A stretch of DNA of 64,000 nucleotides from Flavobacteriaceae bacterium (GCA_947491985.1 CANLLR010000001.1:99514-163513), one strand, 5' to 3'. Counted from the stretch's first letter, positions 43,176 to 51,428 are shown. Numbers and translations are program-made. The notes: a model not told the origin generated them from the letters alone.

Positions 43176-44345
43176 ATGATTAATAAACGTCTTCTTATCA
43201 AAAACCTGCTGGCTCACAACGATGAGAGTAGTTTTTATGACAAAAAGCGGCAGTTGAATTTGCACACCAAAGAAGGAAAAGCCAAGTTTTTAAAACACAT
43301 CTGTGCGTTGTCCAATTCGAATCCGTCGAACAATTCGTATATCGTTGTGGGTGTTGAAGATCAGGATAATGAAATTACGGGAGATGATTTTTTTGACGAC
43401 AGTCGGATTCAAAATTTAGTAAATGCCTTTTTAGAAAATCCACCAAAGATTCAATACGAAAATGTCCCTTTTCCCAATTTACCCAAAGGAAGAGTGGTTG
43501 GATTGGTGACCATAAAACCCAAATCGAAGACCTCGTTTTTCAAAAAAAACATCCATACTATTCTAGCCAATAGTGTTTTTGTTCGTAGAGGAAGCAATTC
43601 GACTCCGACAGAAGAGAAAATTCCGTATTCTAAACAAAACATTGAAACGGTGCTCAGCATCGAAAACAGTTCGCGCAACAGCATTGCCTATACGTTGGAT
43701 GGCGTGATTGATTTTGTGAACAACCGCCACAAAGACATGCTGTCGGAATACAAGGTTTTTAAAGAATTGTTTGTGATTTGCTGGGCGGGAATTCCGAAAA
43801 AAATTCGCGATAAAACCTATCTTTCGCGTGTGGATATTGAGTTGATCAACGAACAAATCAAGTTGTTTTATTCGGCTCAAGATGTGGTGACTATTACTTT
43901 TGACTCGGCTTCTTTTACCATTACCGAATATGTGGCTTTGGGCTTGAACGACAAAACAAGTTATTATCCGTTAGAGCAACAAAAAATATCTTTTTTTGAC
44001 AATGGGTATTACAAAATCGAGACCGAAATGTTGTTTGAACCGCCGCAATACAATCGGAAAATGATGTTTCACATTTACAATTCGAATTTGGCATTGCTTG
44101 CTAAAATGAAAAAAGGATTGGCGTTGAATGATCGCGAAGAAAACGATTTAGAAAACCTTCCTTCGACCTTAATGATTTGTTACCTCAACGGATTTGAAGA
44201 TGCCAAGCAAAAGCTCATCGAAGCCAAACCGTTGCTAAAACAATTCAAAAAACCCGAATCCTACTTTAATTTTAAAGAAGTGATGCGGGTTTTGAGAAAG
44301 ATGAAATACAATTCCGACTCAAGCGCTAGCGAAAAAGCTAAATAA
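43176..44345 (+). CDS. AlbA_2 (Schlafen-type) domain ATP-binding protein
   Basis: 389 residues. The N-terminal region (about 1-150) matches an AlbA_2 domain: SSFYDKKRQLNLHTKEGKAKF, a core ICALSNSNPSNNSYIVVGVED, then IKYENVPFP-type and FVRRGSNSTPTEEKI. The remainder is a helical/mixed region I cannot assign (NRHKDMLSEYKVFKELFVICW; YFNFKEVMRVLRKMKYN). The AlbA_2 domain is widespread in nucleic-acid-linked proteins; the function is open. It ends 2 bases from the convergent gene at 44348. Confidence 0.83.
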   Translation: MINKRLLIKNLLAHNDESSFYDKKRQLNLHTKEGKAKFLKHICALSNSNPSNNSYIVVGVEDQDNEITGDDFFDDSRIQNLVNAFLENPPKIQYENVPFPNLPKGRVVGLVTIKPKSKTSFFKKNIHTILANSVFVRRGSNSTPTEEKIPYSKQNIETVLSIENSSRNSIAYTLDGVIDFVNNRHKDMLSEYKVFKELFVICWAGIPKKIRDKTYLSRVDIELINEQIKLFYSAQDVVTITFDSASFTITEYVALGLNDKTSYYPLEQQKISFFDNGYYKIETEMLFEPPQYNRKMMFHIYNSNLALLAKMKKGLALNDREENDLENLPSTLMICYLNGFEDAKQKLIEAKPLLKQFKKPESYFNFKEVMRVLRKMKYNSDSSASEKAK

Positions 44346-44347
44346 AC

Positions 44348-45523
44348 CTATTTTAAACTTTTGATTATTTTTTCTTCGGCGTCACTTAACAAAACAACAT
44401 TGTATTTTTTCCAGAATTCTTCGGTATACTTGTTACCGTTTTTAAACAAACTGCTTACACGGTATTTTTTATCTTTATCCAATTTAAACTCGCCTTCTTT
44501 ATAATCTAATGTAGTTACGTCATAGGAGCTCTCAAGCGTATTATCGATTTTTTTACCAAACTTGATGTAGGCATTGATTTTTATACGACCGTAAAGTAAC
44601 ACATATTTATCACCGTCTAGTTTAAAAGTTGTTTTTCGAACATAGTTGTTGAATTTTATTTTAGCAATTAAAATATTCACCACTTTATTGTACTTTTTGT
44701 GTGCTTCAGAAAATTTCAAATCGATATCTAAAATAAGTTTTGTCTTAGCATCATAAGTAACCGACCCTTGATAAAGCATAGGTTGCTCAAGATTTTCTTT
44801 AGGTTCAATGGTAATGACTTCAATACTGTTTCCATTTGCTTCCGTTTTTGTTTCTACACCAAAATAATAATAGTCGCTTTTTAATAGATAAGCCAAAATC
44901 TTGAAGTTATAAGCGTCGGTTACCGTTTCTCTAACGTCATTTAAATTCATCGATTGGATGGCTTTTTCTCTTTCGGTGGCATTTTCATCTTTTAAATCGA
45001 ACACGCGACTTTGTTTGACTTGAATGTCTGAAGCTCCACTTTTTCTTTTCACATAATAATCAATTAAGCCTTCAGAAAAAGAAGTGTACTTTCCGTCTAC
45101 ATTTACAAACTCACGGTAATATGTATTGAGTACAATTGATTTTTCGAGCTTTTCTTTTGATGCTACTAAAGCGTCGGAAAGCAAGTCTTTACCTGGTTTG
45201 CCATTGATTACCACTTCTTCTAAAACAAAGGATTTTGGCGTTAGAAAAATCTCTATTTCGGTCTCTTTTGCTTTAACAGTATAGCTTTCCACTGTATAAT
45301 ACAAATGACTGAACTCGAGGGTGGTTTTGTTTTCTGGAAGTATCACTCTAAATTTCCCTTCTTCATTAGAAATGGTTCCTAAACTCGAATTGGAAATGCT
45401 GATGGAAACGCTTTCAATTGGCAGTGAAGACGTTGCGTCTTTAATCACACCTGTAATGGTTTTTGTTTGCGCAAAAGTAAGACTGGTAAGAACGAGTAAA
45501 ACAAGGGTTAGGATTTTTTTCAT
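44348..45523 (-). CDS. secreted protein with a carboxypeptidase-regulatory-like N-domain
   Basis: 391 residues: signal peptide MKKILTLVLLVLTSLTFAQ, CarboxypepD_reg-like fold (KTITGVIKDATSSLPIESVSIS, SNEEGKFRVILPENKTTLEFSH), then a DUF-type beta-rich body (VLEEVVINGKPGKDLLSDALVASKE through IAKIKFNNYVRKTTFKLDGDKY). Probably exported and surface- or periplasm-located. No catalytic motif seen. A -7 box (45561-45568) precedes it. Confidence 0.83.
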   Translation of the reverse strand: MKKILTLVLLVLTSLTFAQTKTITGVIKDATSSLPIESVSISISNSSLGTISNEEGKFRVILPENKTTLEFSHLYYTVESYTVKAKETEIEIFLTPKSFVLEEVVINGKPGKDLLSDALVASKEKLEKSIVLNTYYREFVNVDGKYTSFSEGLIDYYVKRKSGASDIQVKQSRVFDLKDENATEREKAIQSMNLNDVRETVTDAYNFKILAYLLKSDYYYFGVETKTEANGNSIEVITIEPKENLEQPMLYQGSVTYDAKTKLILDIDLKFSEAHKKYNKVVNILIAKIKFNNYVRKTTFKLDGDKYVLLYGRIKINAYIKFGKKIDNTLESSYDVTTLDYKEGEFKLDKDKKYRVSSLFKNGNKYTEEFWKKYNVVLLSDAEEKIIKSLK

Positions 45524-45560
45524 AGCGAAGGAAGTGCTAAAATTAGTATTCGTTTGAAAT

Positions 45561-45568
45561 CAAAAATA
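45561..45568 (-). promoter_or_regulatory. -7 promoter box for the carboxypeptidase-regulatory-like gene
   Basis: Minus strand TATTTTTG, exact TAnnTTTG; leader of about 31 bases. Confidence 0.45.
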
Positions 45569-45657
45569 AATAAATTTTTAAGAAAAATACTATGTTGTAA
45601 GGATTTCTATTATTTTTACGTTAAGAAGTTGTTTTGCACTTCTATTCAATTTTTGAT

Positions 45658-46395
45658 ATGAAAAGAACTTTAGTTATTGGCGACATACATGGGGGTTTAC
45701 GGGCGTTGCACCAAGTTTTGGAGCGTGCGAATGTAGCCAAAAGTGACACTTTAATTTTTTTAGGAGATTATGTAGATGGTTGGAGCCAATCGCCACAGGT
45801 TATCGATTTGTTGTTGGACTTACAAAAGCAGCAAAACTGTGTTTTTATTCGTGGCAATCATGACGAATTACTCTTAAACTGGCTAACCAATAACAACGAA
45901 AATATTGATGAAAGCATGTGGTTCAAACATGGCGGAGAAGCCACAATCACAGCCTATGACAAAGTATCTGAAGCGACAAGAGACAAGCATATAGAATTCT
46001 TACAATCGTTAGAAGATTATTATTTAGATGACGAAAATCGCTTGTTTGTCCACGCCGGATTCACCAATATGAACGGCGTTTTGTACGAATACTTTCCGAA
46101 ATTATTTTATTGGGACAGAACCTTGTGGGAAACTGCTTTGGCTTTGGATACTACGATAGAAAAGACCAGTTTTTTATATCCAAGAAGACTCACATTGTAC
46201 AATGAAATTTATATTGGACATACTCCGGTTACACGTATTGAGCAAACCATTCCGATTCAAAAAGCATGTGTTTGGAACATCGATACAGGCGCAGCTTTTA
46301 TGGGTCCGCTGACCATATTTGATGTCGACTCTAAAGCATTTTGGCAAAGCGAACCATTACATAATTTGTATTTTGATGAGAAAGGAAGGAATTAG
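45658..46395 (+). CDS. metallophosphoesterase (PPP-type serine/threonine phosphatase)
   Basis: 245 residues, no signal peptide. Complete calcineurin-like motif set: GDIHGG at the start (MKRTLVIGDIHGGLRALH), GDYVDGWSQSP, GNHDELLLNWL, VHAGF, and GHTPVTRI near the C-terminus. This order is that of bacterial PPP phosphatases and Ap4A-type hydrolases. Start at 45658 because the extra upstream codons are not conserved-looking. Confidence 0.92.
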   Translation: MKRTLVIGDIHGGLRALHQVLERANVAKSDTLIFLGDYVDGWSQSPQVIDLLLDLQKQQNCVFIRGNHDELLLNWLTNNNENIDESMWFKHGGEATITAYDKVSEATRDKHIEFLQSLEDYYLDDENRLFVHAGFTNMNGVLYEYFPKLFYWDRTLWETALALDTTIEKTSFLYPRRLTLYNEIYIGHTPVTRIEQTIPIQKACVWNIDTGAAFMGPLTIFDVDSKAFWQSEPLHNLYFDEKGRN

Positions 46396-46407
46396 TGTTG
46401 AACTGTA

Positions 46408-46415
46408 TATCTTTG
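46408..46415 (+). promoter_or_regulatory. -7 promoter box for the barrel protein/PhnA-like pair
   Basis: TATCTTTG, exact TAnnTTTG, predicted start about 46422, 14 bases before the ATG. Confidence 0.5.
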
Positions 46416-46435
46416 CAAAAAATTAAATTTTTTTT

Positions 46436-46993
46436 ATGAAAAAAATCATAGTGCTTCTATTTGTTCTTTCAGTAAGTATGCTGAATGCTCAGGCTTATAA
46501 AGGAAAAGGAGATATAAAATTTCAGGTAGGTGCTTTGCTTCAATCGTGGGGAACTGGAATTGTTGTTGGTTCCGATTTTGGCATGGGAGAAAACATCTCT
46601 TTCGGGTTTATTACTTCTTATTTGCTCAGTGTTAAAGACCAGAAAGTGCCTTTTGACAATTATACTCTTCTCCCCGACCCTAATGATCCTGCGTTTATGA
46701 ATTCCCGAAAACTGGAACCGGAATTTGTTGACCGTATTGACATAAAGGCGCGTTTCAATGCCAATATCGGAAATGTAATCGGATTACCTTCCAATATGGA
46801 TGTGTATACTGGCTTGAGTTTGGGATTGCGAAATTTTGGAGGTCATGACGGATTTCGCTATTTCTTCACCAACGGATTTGGAGTGTATGGTGAAGCCGGT
46901 TTCCCGATTGCAAAATACGACCAAAATGTCACTGATTTTGACAAATTAAACAACCAATTCACCTTTGCGATTGGAGCATCTTTTAATCTATAA
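46436..46993 (+). CDS. small outer-membrane beta-barrel protein (DUF6646-like)
   Basis: 185 residues: signal peptide MKKIIVLLFVLSVSMLNAQ, then an 8-strand barrel pattern with alternating hydrophobic residues (KGDIKFQVGALLQSWGTGIVVG; DIKARFNANIGNVI) and a typical closing FTFAIGASFNL. Probably a small outer-membrane protein; ligand unknown. It lies 4 bases before the PhnA-like gene, so they are likely cotranscribed. Confidence 0.8.
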   Translation: MKKIIVLLFVLSVSMLNAQAYKGKGDIKFQVGALLQSWGTGIVVGSDFGMGENISFGFITSYLLSVKDQKVPFDNYTLLPDPNDPAFMNSRKLEPEFVDRIDIKARFNANIGNVIGLPSNMDVYTGLSLGLRNFGGHDGFRYFFTNGFGVYGEAGFPIAKYDQNVTDFDKLNNQFTFAIGASFNL

Positions 46994-46997
46994 ACCA

Positions 46998-47570
46998 ATG
47001 ACAATAGTTGAAAAAAAATTACACGACCGCAGTGGAAGTAAATGTGAAATTAGCGGAAGTGAAGACGATTTAGTAGTTTATAATGTTCCGCCAAATACAA
47101 TTGAAATCCTAGAAAGCAGTATTCTAATTTCCAAAAAATTAAAAGACCAAATTGACAATCCCGATACAACCAACGCTAACGATTGGCGTGGTTTGAGCGA
47201 TAGTATGTGGAACGAAAACCTGCCCGTTCAAATCGTTTCTTGGCGAATGCACGCTCGTTTAAAAAACAATGACATGCTCGAAATGATGTATTTGGATGAA
47301 GAAGCCTTAGCTTGGGCAAAAGCGACCAATGAAGGCGAAGATGAAGAAGGAAAAATCATTCACAAAGACAGCAACGGAAATATTTTAAACGATGGTGATT
47401 CAGTTGTTTTAATCAAAGATTTAGATGTAAAAGGTGCCAACTTCACTGCAAAACGTGGTGCAGCAGTTCACAACATCAAATTAGTTTGGGACAATGCCGA
47501 TCAAATTGAAGGCAAAGTCGAAGGGCAACATATTGTGATTTTGACGCAGTATGTGAAGAAAACAAAGTAG
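46998..47570 (+). CDS. PhnA/YjdM-family protein with degraded zinc ribbon
   Basis: 190 residues matching the PhnA-like family: N-terminal KKLHDRSGSKCEISGSEDDL, middle ANDWRGLSDSMWNENLPVQI, C-terminal VVLIKDLDVKGANFTAKRGA and GQHIVILTQYVKKTK. The N-terminal zinc ribbon usually has two Cys pairs; here one Cys remains (CEIS, then ILISKKLKDQI where the second pair should be). The link to phosphonate metabolism is only by name; no phn genes are near. Start at 46998 gives the right N-terminus; the longer frame overlaps the upstream gene. Confidence 0.85.
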   Translation: MTIVEKKLHDRSGSKCEISGSEDDLVVYNVPPNTIEILESSILISKKLKDQIDNPDTTNANDWRGLSDSMWNENLPVQIVSWRMHARLKNNDMLEMMYLDEEALAWAKATNEGEDEEGKIIHKDSNGNILNDGDSVVLIKDLDVKGANFTAKRGAAVHNIKLVWDNADQIEGKVEGQHIVILTQYVKKTK

Positions 47571-47622
47571 CGTTTCGCACGAATTTCACGAATTTGCACA
47601 AAATAATAGTCCCCTAAAAAAT

Positions 47623-47652
47623 AAAAAAGTCCTGAAAATTCAGGACTTTTTT
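47623..47652. terminator. bidirectional terminator
   Basis: AAAAAAGTCCTGA / TCAGGACTTTTTT with an AAAT loop, perfect 13-bp stem, between the convergent PhnA-like gene and the aldehyde dehydrogenase gene. Confidence 0.9.
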
Positions 47653-47691
47653 GTCTTTTATCTTTATTCTATATTCTTTTCTCTTGAAAAA

Positions 47692-49245
47692 TTACAAATC
47701 AAATTTAATTCCCTGTGCCAATGGCAAACTAGTAGTATAATTGATCGTATTCGTTTGTCTTCTCATGTATACTTTCCAAGCATCAGAACCTGATTCGCGT
47801 CCGCCACCCGTTTCTTTTTCGCCACCAAATGCACCGCCAATTTCGGCTCCGGACGTTCCGATATTTACGTTGGCAATTCCACAATCAGAACCAGCAACTG
47901 ATAAAAAGGCTTCCGCTTCACGCAAGTTATTGGTCATAATAGCTGATGACAACCCTTGAGCAACGCCATTTTGCACTTCAATGGCATTCATAACATCACC
48001 TGAATATTTTAATAAATACAATACGGGAGCAAACGTTTCGTGCTGTACAATTTCAAATGCATTTTGTGCTTCAGCGATTGCTGGTTTTACGTAGCAGCCA
48101 CTTTCGTATCCTTCGCCAGTAAGTACGCCGCCTTCTACTAAAATTTTTCCGCCTTCAGCGACCACTTTTTCTATGGCTTTATTATACATTTCAACAGCGT
48201 GAGTATCGATAAGCGGACCAACATGATTGTTTTGGTCCAATGGATTTCCGATTCGCAATTGACCATAAGCGCCAACAAAAGCATCTTTTACTTTATCGTA
48301 AATACTTTCGTGGATGATGAGTCTTCGTGTTGAAGTACAACGCTGTCCTGCAGTTCCAACAGCACCAAAAACAGCTCCGATAACCGTCATTTTGATGTCG
48401 GCATCTGGAGTGACGATAATCGCATTGTTTCCGCCTAATTCAAGTAACGACTTTCCTAAACGAGCAGCACAAGCTTGCGCTACAATTTTACCCATACGAG
48501 TTGAACCTGTAGCAGAAACTAGTGGAATTCGTTTGTCGTGCGTCATTAATTCGCCAACTTTATAATCGCCATTAATTAAACATGATATTCCTTCTGGAAG
48601 GTTGTTTTCTTTGATAACTTCAGCAATGATATTTTGACATGCAATTCCGCATAACGGAGTTTTTTCAGACGGTTTCCAAACGCAAACATCACCACAAATC
48701 CATGCTAAGGCTGTGTTCCAAGCCCAAACCGCAACTGGAAAGTTAAACGCTGAAATAATTCCGACAATTCCTAATGGATGGTATTGTTCGTACATACGAT
48801 GTCCTGGACGCTCGGAATGCATTGTTAATCCGTGAAGTTGACGTGATAAACCAACAGCGAAATCGCAGATGTCAATCATTTCTTGTACCTCACCATAACC
48901 TTCTTGTAAGGATTTACCCATTTCATACGAAACTAGTTTTCCTAAAGCTTCTTTGTTTTTGCGCAATTTTTCTCCAAACTGACGCACAATTTCACCACGT
49001 TGTGGCGCTGGCATTAATTTCAATGTTTTGAACGCTTCGGTAGCCGATTGCATTACCTTTTCGTAATCGTCTGCCGAAGTTGTTTTCACTTTTGCGATAA
49101 GTTGACCATCAACTGGTGAAAAACTTTCGAGGAGTTCTCCGTTTGAAAAATTATCTTGTCCCGTTGAAGTTCCTTCGTTGATGGCTTTTACGCCAAGTTG
49201 TTGAAGAGCTTCGGTCATGCCGAATTGTTCTGCTATTGTTGCCAT
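47692..49245 (-). CDS. amaB: aldehyde dehydrogenase, AmaB/ALDH7 type
   Basis: 517 residues from MATIAEQFGMTEALQQLG. ALDH marks: catalytic Cys in GTAGQRCTSTRRLIIHE, Glu in KSLLELGGNNAIIVTPDADI, cofactor SATGSTRMGKIVA. The close match to the ALDH7/AmaB group (alpha-aminoadipic semialdehyde or L-piperidine-6-carboxylate dehydrogenase of lysine catabolism) is suggested by SERPGHRMYEQYHPLG and TGGGRESGSDAWKVYMRRQT. A -7 box (49284-49291) and the absence of a plausible start further up support 49245. Confidence 0.88.
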   Translation of the reverse strand: MATIAEQFGMTEALQQLGVKAINEGTSTGQDNFSNGELLESFSPVDGQLIAKVKTTSADDYEKVMQSATEAFKTLKLMPAPQRGEIVRQFGEKLRKNKEALGKLVSYEMGKSLQEGYGEVQEMIDICDFAVGLSRQLHGLTMHSERPGHRMYEQYHPLGIVGIISAFNFPVAVWAWNTALAWICGDVCVWKPSEKTPLCGIACQNIIAEVIKENNLPEGISCLINGDYKVGELMTHDKRIPLVSATGSTRMGKIVAQACAARLGKSLLELGGNNAIIVTPDADIKMTVIGAVFGAVGTAGQRCTSTRRLIIHESIYDKVKDAFVGAYGQLRIGNPLDQNNHVGPLIDTHAVEMYNKAIEKVVAEGGKILVEGGVLTGEGYESGCYVKPAIAEAQNAFEIVQHETFAPVLYLLKYSGDVMNAIEVQNGVAQGLSSAIMTNNLREAEAFLSVAGSDCGIANVNIGTSGAEIGGAFGGEKETGGGRESGSDAWKVYMRRQTNTINYTTSLPLAQGIKFDL

Positions 49246-49283
49246 TGAATGTTTTTTAATAATTGTTTTTTGAAAATGTGTCG

Positions 49284-49291
49284 CAAAAATA
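49284..49291 (-). promoter_or_regulatory. -7 promoter box for amaB
   Basis: Minus strand TATTTTTG, exact TAnnTTTG; leader of about 31 bases to the ATG at 49245. Confidence 0.5.
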
Positions 49292-49362
49292 ATTGATTTG
49301 ACACGAAATGCATCAATTTTCACGAATTAAAATAGGCATTTGAATTTTACTAATGGATTAAA

Positions 49363-49504
49363 TAGCCCAGATTGAAATGGAAAGCCTTTTGAAAAGAAAC
49401 GCTACTTTTTATTGGCATAAAACTGCGACTAACAGGAGCGCGTTTTGAGGCTTATAAAAACAGTGTTTATTGAAAAAGCTTGGAATGTATAGCTGGATTA
49501 GCTG
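49363..49504 (+). repeat. dispersed hairpin element, copy E (long form)
   Basis: Starts TAGCCCAGATTGAAATGGAA and AGCCTTTTGAA (near identical to copy A over the first 30 bases), has a central hairpin with arms TTTTTATTGGCATAAAAC and GTTTTGAGGCTTATAAAAA around GCGACTAACAGGAGC, and ends AGCTTGGAATGTATAGCTGG then ATTAGC. Antisense to both neighbouring genes. Confidence 0.75.
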
Positions 49505-49533
49505 GTGAATACTAACTTTATTTGGAACGTGGA

Positions 49534-49553
49534 CCTGCCTGCCGGTAGGCAGG
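49534..49553. repeat. 20-bp near-perfect palindrome
   Basis: CCTGCCTGCCGGTAGGCAGG: the 7-bp arms pair perfectly around a central GCCGGT. High GC in an AT-rich spacer, 30 bases after element E. Similar CCTGCC/GGCAGG palindromes are, from memory, dispersed in Flavobacterium genomes. Confidence 0.6.
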
Positions 49554-49585
49554 TGACATGGATTAAAAGGTATTTGCGCTGATTT

Positions 49586-50140
49586 TTAGGATTCGTATTC
49601 TTTGTCTTTGTCGATAAATCGTGGATCGGATTCCATTGTTGTGCCACACTTTTCGCAAGTTCTGAGTTTTTGGGACGAATAAAAGTATTTGAAATGTGGT
49701 AAAAAATCGTTTTCGATATCGTGCAATTCGAAATACACTTCATGGATTTTATGATTGCAATTGTCGCAAAACCAAAGCAAACCATCGGTGAAGCCTTTTC
49801 CGGCGCGTTTACGCTCGATAACCAATCCGATAGAACCTTTTAAACGGAGAGGTGAATGTGGTGTTTTGGCGGGATGAAGATACATGTCACCCGCTTGGAG
49901 TTGGAATTCTTTTCGCTCGCCTTCGTCTTGAATAACTACCGTTATTTCGCCTTCGAGTTGGTAGAACAATTCCTCGGTTTCATTATAGTGATAATCTTTA
50001 CGAGCATTGGGTCCGCCGACAATCATTACGATATAATCGCCCGAATCGACGTAAAGGTTTTTATTGCCAACAGGAGGTTTAAGAAGGTGTTTGTTTTCAT
50101 CAATCCATTGGGTAAGATTGAATGGTTTTTGAATAGCCAT
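49586..50140 (-). CDS. nbaC: 3-hydroxyanthranilate 3,4-dioxygenase
   Basis: Opens the ring of 3-hydroxyanthranilate in the kynurenine/quinolinate branch. 184 residues; N-terminal cupin with an Fe site (YIVMIVGGPNARKDYHYNETEE, where the HxxxxE pattern is visible; YLHPAKTPHSPLRL) and a C-terminal rubredoxin-like metal site of two CxxC pairs: CDNC and CEKC near residues 125 and 162. This zinc/iron loop is typical of the bacterial enzyme. Isolated from tdo (2599-3528), with neither kynureninase nor kynurenine monooxygenase in the window. Confidence 0.92.
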   Translation of the reverse strand: MAIQKPFNLTQWIDENKHLLKPPVGNKNLYVDSGDYIVMIVGGPNARKDYHYNETEELFYQLEGEITVVIQDEGERKEFQLQAGDMYLHPAKTPHSPLRLKGSIGLVIERKRAGKGFTDGLLWFCDNCNHKIHEVYFELHDIENDFLPHFKYFYSSQKLRTCEKCGTTMESDPRFIDKDKEYES

Positions 50141-50172
50141 AAAGTATTTTTTACGAATTTACGAAAAAAAGA

Positions 50173-50233
50173 AACCACTAATTACACTAATTGGCACGAA
50201 TTTAATTCGTGGAGATTTGTGTAATTCGTGGTT
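50173..50233. repeat. inverted short-word spacer (word CACGAATT)
   Basis: AACCACTAATTACACTAATT then GGCACGAATT on the left, directly followed by AATTCGTGGAGATTTGTGTA then ATTCGTGGTT, the inverse, giving a nearly continuous 60-bp hairpin. It lies between the nuclease gene and nbaC (both minus). CACGAATT also recurs at 47577-47600 and 49315-49330. Confidence 0.6.
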
Positions 50234-50251
50234 AAAATAACTTTAAATATC

Positions 50252-51355
50252 TTATTTTTTTTCCTTTATCAGATAAATGTAAACGGGAAAGTGATCGCTA
50301 AATCCGGGCTCGTTGAGTGAATTTCGCAACGGATATCCTTTGTATTGTCCTGTTGTTTGTATTAGATACGGTTTGTTGTAAATTCCGGCTTTCCAATAGC
50401 GGAAAGAGTCGTACTCGGGTTTAACAAATTGTTCTGAGATCATAATTTGATCAAAAATATCACCTGCATCTCTATAAAAAAGAGAAGCATTACCGTCCTT
50501 TGCCATTTGCTCAAAGGGATTGTAAATATCTCGTGGTTCTTTTAGGTCGGTTTTTTTGAGTTTGGCACCTATTTCCTTTTTTACACTTGCATTATAGGCA
50601 CCATCATTCAAATCACCCATGGTAATGATTTTGGCATTGGGATTGATTTTGACAAGGGAATCCATAATTCTTCTATTCAAAGCACCCGCAGCTTCACGGA
50701 AAGGAGAGCTTTTTTTCTCACCCCCTGATCGAGAAGGCCAGTGATTAACGATGATATTGATTTCTTCTCCGTCTAAAAAACCAGTGACTAAAAGTTGATC
50801 ACGCGTGTAAACACGATCATCGGTTGCCACTTCGTTTTTATCATCAGTTACTTCCTCTGTTTCTTTTTTAGTTACTTTGGCTGCATTATTTCGATAGATG
50901 TACAAAGGAACATTGACAAAACTAGTCGGTTTAAAATGCTTTTTTTGATACAATAGCGCAACATCTATCCCTCTTTTATCAGGTGAGTCGAAGTGAACAA
51001 TACCATAATCTTTATTATTAAGTTTAGGTTGTTTTACCAAATCCTCTAAAACACGTCTGTTTTCTACTTCACATGCGCCTAATAAGGTCGGTGAATTGTT
51101 TGGATTTTCGCCTGTTCCGATTTCTGAAATTACACGAGATAGATTCTCTAATTTCTTTTTGTATTTTCTTCCTGTCCAGTTTTGAGTTCCTCTTGGCAAC
51201 CATTCTTCATCGTTGTTTGTGCCTTTAATTGTATCAAACAAATTCTCTAAGTTGTAAAAAGCAACTGTATGAATTATATACTTTTTTTGCTGTGAATTTA
51301 CCGACAATATTGCGAATAAAGCAACAAAAAGGACAAGATTTTTAAAAATTTTCAT
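50252..51355 (-). CDS. secreted endonuclease/exonuclease/phosphatase (EEP) family protein
   Basis: 367 residues with a signal peptide MKIFKNLVLFVALFAILSVNSQ. The EEP fold is clear: Asn in HTVAFYNLENLFD, Glu in LLGACEVENRRVL, DKRGIDVALLY, NHWPSRSGGEKKS, Asp/Asn in ITMGDLNDGAYN, and SDHFPVYIYL near the C-terminus. Members act on DNA, phosphoinositides or other phosphodiesters; substrate not predictable here. Divergent from the TonB receptor, with back-to-back -7 boxes between them. Confidence 0.88.
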   Translation of the reverse strand: MKIFKNLVLFVALFAILSVNSQQKKYIIHTVAFYNLENLFDTIKGTNNDEEWLPRGTQNWTGRKYKKKLENLSRVISEIGTGENPNNSPTLLGACEVENRRVLEDLVKQPKLNNKDYGIVHFDSPDKRGIDVALLYQKKHFKPTSFVNVPLYIYRNNAAKVTKKETEEVTDDKNEVATDDRVYTRDQLLVTGFLDGEEINIIVNHWPSRSGGEKKSSPFREAAGALNRRIMDSLVKINPNAKIITMGDLNDGAYNASVKKEIGAKLKKTDLKEPRDIYNPFEQMAKDGNASLFYRDAGDIFDQIMISEQFVKPEYDSFRYWKAGIYNKPYLIQTTGQYKGYPLRNSLNEPGFSDHFPVYIYLIKEKK

Positions 51356-51400
51356 AAATGCTATATTAAATTACTATCAAGTTTCATACAAACTTCGCAC

Positions 51401-51408
51401 CAAAAGTA
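51401..51408 (-). promoter_or_regulatory. -7 promoter box for the EEP protein gene
   Basis: Minus strand TACTTTTG, exact TAnnTTTG, predicted start about 51394, leader of about 39 bases. Confidence 0.5.
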
Positions 51409-51428
51409 ATTAATATTCTGAAAATATG

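Noticed and set aside
43176..44345. Schlafen-type antiviral defence system
   Set aside because: An AlbA_2 domain alone does not show defence; there are no other defence genes nearby and the surroundings are housekeeping genes.
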